From NCBI GenBank assembly GCA_902475475.1, contig CABRZY010000101.1:1-6403 (forward strand): 6,403 nt of DNA, read 5' to 3'. Under the pieces are notes generated by a model. That model searched no databases, was not told where the DNA came from, and worked only from the letters and a program-made list of their open reading frames with translations. Origin of the DNA: an uncultured Collinsella sp. Lineage in GTDB: Bacteria; Actinomycetota; Coriobacteriia; Coriobacteriales; Coriobacteriaceae. Numbering within the stretch: position 1 is the stretch's first letter; each line of letters begins with the position of its first letter. The translations under genes and the position numbers were made by a program. This document shows positions 1-5,153 of this stretch, piece by piece.

Positions 1-15
1 ACGCTCTTCCGATCT
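1..15. other. Illumina adapter remnant (non-genomic)
   Basis: The first 15 bases, ACGCTCTTCCGATCT, are identical to the 3' end of the standard Illumina TruSeq read-1 adapter. Genomic sequence starts at base 16. The match sits exactly at the contig edge and interrupts an otherwise intact reading frame on the minus strand, which is how untrimmed adapter looks. Any coding prediction that extends into these bases is artificial. Confidence 0.96.
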
Positions 16-1093
16 CAAGTTTCTTTTTGGCCGCAGCCGGGGTAAGGGTGGAGCCGTAGTTGGCGCCCAGATAGGCAACGTGAGCGGAGATGCCCTCGCT
101 CCAGCTGCCAAAGCTGCGCCAACCGCCGCCGCGGGCACTCCAGCCCCAGGCGTTGTAAGAATTGGCGCAATAAGCACCCTTGGTGCTCTCGATGCAGGCG
201 ATGGCGGGGGACCAACGGGGGTCGACACCGGTATTCCAAGCGGCGACGGCAAAGTTATAGCCCTGGCCTGCCATGGGGGAGCCGGCGAGATAATTGTCGA
301 TGCGGCTCGTCCACTCATTAATGAACGAATCGTAATCGGAGCTACCGGTATTGGCGTTGTTCACCGTGGTGTCGATGGTGGTGTTGGTGTTGGTGGCCTG
401 GCTGCTGGAATTGCTGCCGCTTACGCCCTCGCCCGAGAGCTTCTCGGCGGCAGCGGCCTTATCGGCCTCAAGCTTGGCAAGCTCGGCGGCATTTTCTTGC
501 TCGGCTTTTGCCTGTGCCTCGCTGCGGAGCTGCTGGGCCTGCGCCAGCGCATCCTCGGCGTTTTTCTGCTCTGCCTCAAGCTGAGACTTGGCCTGCTGGA
601 GCTCAGCCTTGTTCTGTTCGAGTTCGGTTTGCATGTTATTGAGCTGTTCGATCTCGTCGACGCTCGAGCTCGTGATCTGGTTGGTGTATTTGCAGGTCGT
701 GATGAACTCACCCAGGCTCTGCGAGTTGACCAGGAAGCTCACGATGGGGTTGGTGCCCTTCTGATACTTATACAGATCGCGCATGGCGGAGCTTGCCTTG
801 GCCTGCTGCTCGGGAAGCTTAGCCTCGATTTCCTCGATGCTTGCCTCATTGGAGTCAATCTGCTTTTGCAGGTCATCGAGTTTGGTGCGGGCGTCGTTGT
901 AGGCGCTCGTGGCGGCTTCGATCTTCTGCTGGGCTGCGGAAAGCTGGTCCTGCGTTGCCTGCGAGGCGGCATACGCCGCAACGGGGGAGAGCATCGGCGT
1001 GGCCGTCAGCGCAACGGCGAGCACGGCGCTCGTGATGATACGAGCCGGCTTCGACGCAATGAGCGCTGCGGTGCGATGATTCGAATGCTGCAT
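16..1093 (-). CDS. Secreted coiled-coil protein with C-terminal lysozyme-like domain (3' end missing)
   Basis: This gene probably encodes an exported cell-wall hydrolase or a regulator of wall hydrolysis. It reads from an ATG at 1093 with a good ribosome site (AGAGGG, 5 bases upstream) and stays open for 359 codons to the contig edge. Residues 1-42 are a signal peptide: basic N-terminus, hydrophobic stretch around 19-38, and an AYA|AS cleavage site. Residues ~45-220 are a Gln/Glu/Lys/Ala-rich coiled coil. The segment around 118-140 (SFLVNSQSLGEFITTCKY) is typical of the PcsB/CwlO N-terminal coil. Residues ~221-252 are a Ser/Asn/Thr linker. Residues ~255-359 look like a lysozyme-like domain: the CIESTKGAYC segment (Glu302 as candidate catalytic acid, between Cys300 and Cys309) is followed by NAWGW and a GSWSEGISAHVAYL segment. 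The natural C-terminus and stop are missing; the codon after Leu359 is partly adapter. NlpC/P60 or CHAP domains, common partners of such coils, are not seen. The domain call is by eye. Confidence 0.85.
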
Positions 1094-1135
1094 CCAGTCC
1101 CTCTGCAATCAATCGTAGGTTATGGTTCGAACGGT

Positions 1136-1141
1136 ATTCTA
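1136..1141 (-). promoter_or_regulatory. Candidate -10 box for the secreted coiled-coil gene
   Basis: On the minus strand this reads TAGAAT, a good -10 match, 42 bases upstream of the ATG at 1093 and so giving a leader of about 35 bases. No good -35 box sits 16-19 bases upstream; the best is TTCAAG with a 19-base gap, lying inside a dyad box. A weak -35 overlapped by operators would suit an activator-dependent promoter, but this is inference. Confidence 0.3.
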
Positions 1142-1152
1142 CTACTGCTTTC

Positions 1153-1177
1153 GACCTCAACTTGAACCTTAAAGGTC
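1153..1177. promoter_or_regulatory. Dyad element, possible operator A
   Basis: A 25-base segment bounded by inverted GACCT (1153-1157) and AGGTC (1173-1177). Inside it lie two odd palindromes: TCAA-C-TTGA (1157-1165, centre 1161) and ACCTT-A-AAGGT (1166-1176, centre 1171). It lies just upstream of the candidate -10 of the secreted coiled-coil gene, where a regulator could overlap the -35 region. The symmetry is seen directly; the operator role is inferred. Confidence 0.4.
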
Positions 1178-1185
1178 CCAAAGGG

Positions 1186-1200
1186 TCAAGTTGAACTTGA
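1186..1200. promoter_or_regulatory. 15-base perfect dyad TCAAGTT-G-AACTTGA, possible operator B
   Basis: Two perfect 7-base arms flank a central G (centre 1193). The left part repeats, in inverted orientation, the TCAACTTGA of the neighbouring element at 1157-1165. Dyad centres at 1161, 1171 and 1193 are 10 and 22 bases apart, close to one and two helical turns, so bound dimers would sit on about the same DNA face. No T-run follows on either strand, which argues against a terminator. Confidence 0.45.
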
Positions 1201-1327
1201 GGCTTTGGCTTTGACCTGCAGTTATGATGAATTGTTGAGAAACCATAGAGTTCAACTTTAACGTTACAGAGCCCTGTTTGAGAGGAGTTTTGGGCTGTAA
1301 AAGCTATCTCAACGTGGGGTTTTATAA

Positions 1328-1960
1328 CTACAGCGTGCCCTTCTGGCGAGCCTGCTCAATCTCTTCGAGGGCTTCGGCGGGGGTGAACGAACAGGTGCCG
1401 TCGCCGAGTTTGACTACCCGGATATCGTCGCCGGTATGGACCTCTCCGCCCTTTAGTACCACGCCAAAAACGCCCTCGTGGGGAAAGATACAGTCGCCAG
1501 CGAGATAGTAGATGGCGCAACGGGTGTGGCAGACCTTGCCGATTTGGCTGATTTCGACGAGCACGTCGCTTCCAAGCTTGAGCTGTGTGCCCAAGGGGAG
1601 CGAGAGCAGGTTGATGCCCCGGGTTGTGAAGTTTTCTCCAAAGTCACCCTCGTGAACGTCGAGCCCGCGTGCCTGCGCCGTCTGGATGGACTCCGCGGCT
1701 AAAAAAGAGACCTGGCGGTGCCAATGTCCGGCGTGCGCATCGGTGGCGAGACCAAATTGCTCTATAACGGTGTCGCGTCCATCGGCGACGGGCGACTTGC
1801 GCGTGCCCTTGTGTGCCGACGTGTTGATCGAGACGATGCGGGCGGGTCCGTTGTAGGCGTCGTTTGCCGTGCAAAGGGGAGCGGTCGCTTTCGCACGTTC
1901 CGCCAGCTCGCGCTTCGCAGCATTGAAGATGGGATTATCGGTCGGATGGTCTTGGGGCAC
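1328..1960 (-). CDS. MOSC-domain protein
   Basis: This is a stand-alone MOSC (molybdenum cofactor sulfurase C-terminal) domain protein of 210 aa, predicted cytoplasmic. MOSC proteins handle sulfur or molybdenum cofactor; relatives such as YiiM and YcbX act in reduction of N-hydroxylated compounds, but the role of small stand-alone members is mostly unknown. The fold's signatures are clear: DAHAGHWHRQVSFLA (residues ~74-88), GDFGENFTTRGINLLSLPLG (~105-124), and GKVCHTRCAIYYLAGDCIFP (~141-160) with Cys144, Cys148 and Cys157, followed by EGVFGVV and GD. Cys144 or Cys148 is the expected functional Cys. The start is a GTG at 1960, with AAAGG 7 bases upstream; an in-frame stop at 1985-1987 leaves no ATG as an alternative. 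Residues 1-38 are an N-terminal extension before the core. The protein resembles the MOSC half of MogA-MOSC fusions, but no MogA part or molybdopterin gene is nearby. No clear terminator follows the stop. Confidence 0.9.
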   Translation of the reverse strand: MPQDHPTDNPIFNAAKRELAERAKATAPLCTANDAYNGPARIVSINTSAHKGTRKSPVADGRDTVIEQFGLATDAHAGHWHRQVSFLAAESIQTAQARGLDVHEGDFGENFTTRGINLLSLPLGTQLKLGSDVLVEISQIGKVCHTRCAIYYLAGDCIFPHEGVFGVVLKGGEVHTGDDIRVVKLGDGTCSFTPAEALEEIEQARQKGTL

Positions 1961-1998
1961 GTGCGCGCCTTTCGCTCGAGGATGTCAATACGCTGAAT

Positions 1999-2015
1999 CC
2001 TACAACAATGGTAGG
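1999..2015. repeat. Small inverted repeat upstream of the MOSC gene
   Basis: CCTAC (1999-2003) and GTAGG (2011-2015) flank a 7-base loop. With one bulged base the arms extend outward to TGAA (1994-1997) and TTCA (2016-2019). It lies 39 bases upstream of the MOSC GTG, where a promoter or leader would be expected, so it may be an operator or a leader hairpin. Confidence 0.35.
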
Positions 2016-2023
2016 TTCATTGT

Positions 2024-2040
2024 CCGTTGTCATACAACGG
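2024..2040. repeat. Perfect inverted repeat CCGTTGT-CAT-ACAACGG
   Basis: Seven-base arms are perfectly complementary around a 3-base centre, in the divergent region between the MOSC gene and the ligase gene. No T-run follows on either strand, so it is not a good terminator; a regulator-binding dyad is a reasonable alternative. The TACAAC of the right arm (2033-2038) also occurs at 2001-2006 in the neighbouring inverted repeat. Confidence 0.4.
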
Positions 2041-2108
2041 TGAGCGCCGTCTTCGTGCTGGCCTTCGTGCTGGACGATTACGTCGATTGCCATAGATACG
2101 GTGGAGCT

Positions 2109-2138
2109 TTGGGCGCCGGCGACTTGGCACGCTAGAAT
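2109..2138 (+). promoter_or_regulatory. Candidate promoter of the ligase gene
   Basis: TTGGGC (2109-2114) as -35 and TAGAAT (2133-2138) as -10 are separated by 18 bases. Transcription would start near 2145, giving a leader of about 50 bases before the ATG at 2195. The -10 is good, the -35 moderate. Confidence 0.4.
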
Positions 2139-2194
2139 AAATCAGTTGCGCAAAGACCGCCCGTTGTGTGGGCAGTTCATGATAGGAAGTTTCC

Positions 2195-3451
2195 ATGGCA
2201 TTGCAATTTACAGAGCGCGAGTTCATTCCCGTGCTGCTCGGTGGCGACATCAACGCCTATTCGGTGGCGCGTGCCTTCTACGAGGAGTACCAAGTCAAGA
2301 GTCTGGTCTTTGGCAAGTATCAGACGGGTCCCGCGTACCGCAGCCAGATTATCGACTACACGCCCAACGTGGATATCGACACCATGCCCGTGATGCTCAA
2401 AACCGTCAACGGCATTGCCCAAGCGCATGCCGACAAGACGATTGTCCTTGTGGGCTGTGGCGACAACTATGTCGCTCTCGTGGCTCAAGCCAAGGATGCT
2501 CATGAGCTGGCGGATAACATCGTCGCTCCCTACGCGCCCTACAGCATGCTCGAGCAGTGCCAGAAGAAGGAGATCTTCTACGAGCTGTGCGAGAAGCATG
2601 GCGTGCCCTATCCGCACACGTTTACCTTTACCAAGGCGATGCTCAATGCCCAGGGTGAGGCGCCTGCCGAAGTGCTCGACCAGATCGATTTTCCTTACCC
2701 GATGATTCTGAAGCCTTCTGACGGCATCATGTGGTGGCAGCATGAGTTCGAGGGCCAGAAGAAGGCCTATGAGATTGCCGACCGCGCCGAGCTGGAACAG
2801 GTCATTCGCGATTCGTATGCCAGCGGCTACACCGACGATCTGATCTTGCAGGATCGCGTGCCCGGCAACGATGAGTACATGCGCGTGCTCACCAGCTATT
2901 CCGACCGCAACGGTAAGGTCCGCATGATGTGCCTGGGCCATGTGCTGCTCGAGGAGCATCAGCCCCACGGTGTCGGCAACCATGCCTGTATCATTACCGA
3001 GCCCAACGACGAGCTCATGGGCGGCGTGCGCAAGTTGCTCGAGGACCTTCACTTTGTGGGCTATTCCAACTTTGACGTTAAGTACGACGAGCGCGATGGC
3101 TCGTTTAAGTTCTTCGATTTCAACACGCGCCAGGGTCGCAGCAACTACTACGTTACCAACAGCGGCTTTAACGTTGCCAAGTATGTGGTGGACGAGTATG
3201 TGTTCAACCGCCCGTTTGAGCCGGAGTTTGTGACGGCGCAGGACGAGGCCCTGTGGATGGTCGTCCCCATGGGCGTCGTCGACAAGTACGTCAAGGATCC
3301 CGAGCTGCGTGCTAAGGTGCATCGCCTGGACAAGGAAGGCAAGGGCGCCGACCCTTCGTTTATGAAGGGCGACTTTGTCTTTAACCGCTGGCTGCGCATG
3401 TGGCACACCAAGCTGCGCCACTTTAAGCTGTTCAAGACGTATTACAAGTAG
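2195..3451 (+). CDS. ATP-grasp carboxylate-amine ligase, probable D-aspartate ligase
   Basis: This 418-aa cytoplasmic protein is an ATP-grasp ligase that closely resembles, from memory, the D-aspartate ligase of Enterococcus faecium (Aslfm). That enzyme joins the beta-carboxyl of D-Asp to the side-chain amine of residue 3 of the peptidoglycan precursor, making an Asp cross-bridge. Residues ~10-110 form the N-terminal nucleotide-like domain (FIPVLLGGDINAYSVARAF; VLVGCGDNY). Residues ~120-330 are the ATP-grasp core: FYELCEKHGVPYP, the ATP-binding lysine in MILKPSDG (Lys173), LILQDRVPGNDEYMRV (~216-231), MMCLGHVLLEEHQPHGVGN (~244-262), and the metal-binding FFDFNTRQGRSNYYVTNSG (~306-324). The C-terminal ~85 residues are less typical and end in a basic/aromatic tail. 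The start has AGGAAG five bases upstream. An aspartate/glutamate racemase follows on the same strand and could supply the D-amino acid, which supports the call. The acceptor residue cannot be read from the sequence. Other ATP-grasp amide ligases remain possible. Confidence 0.82.
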   Translation: MALQFTEREFIPVLLGGDINAYSVARAFYEEYQVKSLVFGKYQTGPAYRSQIIDYTPNVDIDTMPVMLKTVNGIAQAHADKTIVLVGCGDNYVALVAQAKDAHELADNIVAPYAPYSMLEQCQKKEIFYELCEKHGVPYPHTFTFTKAMLNAQGEAPAEVLDQIDFPYPMILKPSDGIMWWQHEFEGQKKAYEIADRAELEQVIRDSYASGYTDDLILQDRVPGNDEYMRVLTSYSDRNGKVRMMCLGHVLLEEHQPHGVGNHACIITEPNDELMGGVRKLLEDLHFVGYSNFDVKYDERDGSFKFFDFNTRQGRSNYYVTNSGFNVAKYVVDEYVFNRPFEPEFVTAQDEALWMVVPMGVVDKYVKDPELRAKVHRLDKEGKGADPSFMKGDFVFNRWLRMWHTKLRHFKLFKTYYK

Positions 3452-3460
3452 ATGAGCGCG

Positions 3461-3490
3461 GCGCCCGTCCGGTTTGCATCGGGCGGGCGC
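3461..3490 (+). terminator. GC-rich hairpin between ligase and racemase genes, no T-run
   Basis: GCGCCCGTCCG (3461-3471) pairs with CGGGCGGGCGC (3480-3490) over 11 positions including one G-U pair, around an 8-base loop. It begins 9 bases after the ligase stop. No U-tract follows, so it may be a Rho-dependent or leaky stop, a partial attenuator, or a structure protecting the upstream message. Confidence 0.5.
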
Positions 3491-3493
3491 GGG

Positions 3494-3499
3494 TATGAT
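3494..3499 (+). promoter_or_regulatory. Candidate -10 box of an internal racemase promoter
   Basis: TATGAT lies 36 bases before the racemase ATG. The -35 region would fall within the preceding GC-rich hairpin and has no good match. A perfect 12-base palindrome GCGCAATTGCGC (3502-3513) overlaps the expected start of transcription and could be a binding site. This is weak evidence for a second promoter. Confidence 0.3.
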
Positions 3500-3523
3500 A
3501 CGCGCAATTGCGCAAGCGTCACC

Positions 3524-3530
3524 AAGGAGG
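3524..3530 (+). promoter_or_regulatory. Strong Shine-Dalgarno deciding the racemase start
   Basis: AAGGAGG is a near-perfect ribosome site with a 5-base spacer to the ATG at 3536. The frame is open 84 bases further upstream to an ATG at 3452 that directly follows the ligase stop, but that ATG has no such site and its extension would be encoded by the hairpin. Confidence 0.8.
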
Positions 3531-3535
3531 CGGCG

Positions 3536-4282
3536 ATGGAAAAGCTGGGAGTTATCGGCGGCATGGGCGCCGAGGCCACGTCGTATTACTACGACCAGGT
3601 GGTGCGTCATACGGCTGCTGCCTGCGATCAGGAACATATCGACATGGTGGTGCTCTCCAAGTCGACCATGCCCGACCGCACGTTGGCCATTAAGACCGGC
3701 GAGCATGTCAAGCTGCTGGCGACCATGAAAGAGTGTGCCCAGGCACTCGAGTCGCTGGGCTGTGCGCACATTGCCATTCCCTGCAACACGTCGCACTACT
3801 TCTACGACCAGATCCAGTCGTTTACGAAGGTGCCGATTATCCACATGCCGCGTGAGTCGGTGCGCTATGCTCTGGCCGGTGCGGTGATGGGGGAGTGCGA
3901 GTTCGACCCCAACCTGAGTATGCCGGCCGAGCCGGTGCACAAGATTGGCATCATGGGCACCGACGGAACCGTGGGCGCGGGCGTCTACGGCCGCGAATGT
4001 AAGGCTGCGGGTGTTGAGGTTGTCTATCCCAGCGAGAAACGTCAGAACGATGTGATGTCGCTTATCTACGATGATGTGAAGGCCGGACGTGAGCCCGATA
4101 TGGATAAGTTCGACCGCGTGATGTGGGAGTTCGCCCGTAGCGGCTGCGACCGCGTCATTCTGGCCTGCACCGAGCTCTCGGTGCTGCAGAAGTACCGAGA
4201 GATGCCCGAGATTACCCTCGACGCCATGGATGTCCTGGTGCGCGAATCCATCATCCGTAGCGGCGCTCCCTACCGCCTCTAG
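3536..4282 (+). CDS. Aspartate/glutamate racemase family protein
   Basis: A 248-aa cytoplasmic, cofactor-independent amino-acid racemase. It starts with KLGVIGGMGAEATSYYYDQV (residues 3-22), the usual opening of the aspartate racemase branch. Both catalytic cysteines are present: Cys83 in IPCNTSHYFYD and Cys211 in LACTELSVL. Dispositions such as STMPDR (43-48) also fit aspartate racemase rather than MurI glutamate racemase. The likely reaction is L-Asp to D-Asp, which would feed the upstream ligase; in Enterococcus and Lactococcus a racemase is likewise paired with the D-Asp ligase. Residues ~112-134, between the two lobes, contain an acidic insertion (GECEFDPNLSMPAEP) that I do not recall from typical members. 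The gap to the ligase gene is 84 bases, so the two are likely co-transcribed, perhaps with an added internal promoter. Glutamate or another substrate cannot be excluded. Confidence 0.88.
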   Translation: MEKLGVIGGMGAEATSYYYDQVVRHTAAACDQEHIDMVVLSKSTMPDRTLAIKTGEHVKLLATMKECAQALESLGCAHIAIPCNTSHYFYDQIQSFTKVPIIHMPRESVRYALAGAVMGECEFDPNLSMPAEPVHKIGIMGTDGTVGAGVYGRECKAAGVEVVYPSEKRQNDVMSLIYDDVKAGREPDMDKFDRVMWEFARSGCDRVILACTELSVLQKYREMPEITLDAMDVLVRESIIRSGAPYRL

Positions 4283-4288
4283 CTTCCG

Positions 4289-4317
4289 ACCTGTCAAAAA
4301 GGGACAGGTTAATTTTG
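4289..4317 (+). terminator. Hairpin with U-rich tail after the racemase gene
   Basis: ACCTGTC (4289-4295) pairs with GACAGGT (4303-4309) around a 7-base A-rich loop and is followed by TAATTTT. It starts 7 bases after the racemase stop. The stem is short and the T-run broken, so it may be a weak terminator backed up by the next hairpin. Confidence 0.5.
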
Positions 4318-4341
4318 GTAGGTTTTATCTGGTGAAACAGT

Positions 4342-4378
4342 AAGGCCTCGGCTCGTTTGGTGCGAGCCGAGGCCTTTT
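4342..4378 (+). terminator. Strong intrinsic terminator, possibly bidirectional
   Basis: Perfect 14-base arms (4342-4355 and 4363-4376, core GGCCTCGGCTCG) enclose a 7-base loop and run into TTTT on the plus strand (4375-4378). It lies between the convergent racemase and ecfT genes and probably ends both transcripts; on the minus strand only AA/TT ends the stem, so that direction is weaker. Confidence 0.85.
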
Positions 4379-4406
4379 GCGTTGGGCGGTTGCTGTCAGT
4401 GGTGAA

Positions 4407-5153
4407 CTAGAACAGGAAGCCGATGGCGATGAGGGCGATGCTGACGATGAGCACGGCGATGTCTAGGCCCTTGATGGGGTAGCGCTTGTACGAGCTGGCG
4501 CGCGTACGCAGATAGAAGCCGCGCTGTTCTGCCGCCAAGGCTGTGGCATCGGTCTTGCCCACGCTCGAGATGAGCAGCGGCACGCACAGTGGCAACATGA
4601 GCTTAAGCTTCTTGATGGGGTTCTTGGTGTCGTACTCGACGCCGCGTGCGGTCTGCGCCTCCATGATGGCGTTCATCTCCTGACCAAACACCGGCACAAA
4701 GCGCAGCGCCGTGGTAAAGGTGAAGGCATAGCGATACGGTACGTGCAGCACCTCGACGCAGGCGTTGGCAAGGTCGTTGAGCTTGGTCACCATGAGCATG
4801 AGGATGAGTGGTAACGCCACACCCAGCAGGCGCAGGCAGGCCTTCGATCCTGTGATGAGGCCCGTGTCGGTGATGAAACCCCACACCACGTTGCCATCGC
4901 GCATAAAGGCCAGCTGGAGCACCAGCATGATAAGCGCGAGCGGAATCAGCAACTTGAGCAGCGAGAGCAGACGGTCGACGACGCCGGCATAGGCGCCCAG
5001 TGCAAGGGTGAGTGCCAAAAAGCCCAGCAGCGCCACGTAGGTGTCGGACAAAAAGATGCCGATGATGATGGCGGCGGCGAGGCCCAGTTTGACGACGGGG
5101 TTCAGGCGATGCAGCAGCGTATCGCCCGGCATGTAGTCGATGACGTTAACCAC
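4407..5153 (-). CDS. ecfT: Energy-coupling factor transporter membrane protein EcfT
   Basis: The transmembrane coupling subunit of an ECF vitamin or metal importer, which links the ATPases to a substrate-binding S protein. The N-terminus MVNVIDYMPGDTLLHRLNP matches the usual EcfT opening (PGDS..HRLDPR). About five or six hydrophobic helices follow, roughly at residues 24-37, 39-56, 68-84, 108-123, 186-199 and 231-247. The two coupling motifs are seen at residues 169-171 (ARG in AQTARGVEYD) and 210-212 (QRG in AAEQRGF, a variant of the usual ARG). I chose the GTG at 5153 (248 aa), which overlaps the stop of the ATPase gene by 8 bases and has AAGGAG 10 bases upstream, because it gives the family's usual N-terminus. 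An ATG at 5186 (259 aa, overlap 41 bases, GAGG 6 bases upstream) is a real alternative. The overlap implies translational coupling. Confidence 0.9.
   Translation of the reverse strand: MVNVIDYMPGDTLLHRLNPVVKLGLAAAIIIGIFLSDTYVALLGFLALTLALGAYAGVVDRLLSLLKLLIPLALIMLVLQLAFMRDGNVVWGFITDTGLITGSKACLRLLGVALPLILMLMVTKLNDLANACVEVLHVPYRYAFTFTTALRFVPVFGQEMNAIMEAQTARGVEYDTKNPIKKLKLMLPLCVPLLISSVGKTDATALAAEQRGFYLRTRASSYKRYPIKGLDIAVLIVSIALIAIGFLF

Noticed and set aside
80..1165. A 361-codon plus-strand frame at the left end
   Set aside because: It is the in-register antisense of the secreted coiled-coil gene, low in complexity (Gly/Leu-rich), with no domain, while the minus strand has a signal peptide, coil and lysozyme-like motifs.
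1294..1333. A possible terminator after the MOSC gene (GCTGTA/TACAGC arms)
   Set aside because: The arms are only 6 bases, about 28 bases apart, and no T-run follows on the minus strand.
2017..2253. Small minus-strand frame across the divergent intergenic region
   Set aside because: It overlaps the ligase start, is arginine/proline-rich without a domain, and has no convincing ribosome site.
3452..3535. A 28-residue N-terminal extension of the racemase from the ATG at 3452
   Set aside because: The extension is encoded by the hairpin and -10 region and looks random; the ATG at 3536 has a near-perfect ribosome site and begins the family's usual N-terminus.
2177..4297. A 706-codon open frame on the minus strand spanning the ligase and racemase genes
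   Set aside because: It is exactly in register with the codons of both plus-strand genes, so its stops could arise only from TTA, CTA or TCA codons, which high-GC genomes avoid. The translation is His/Val/Leu-rich with no recognisable domain, and the plus strand encodes clear enzymes.
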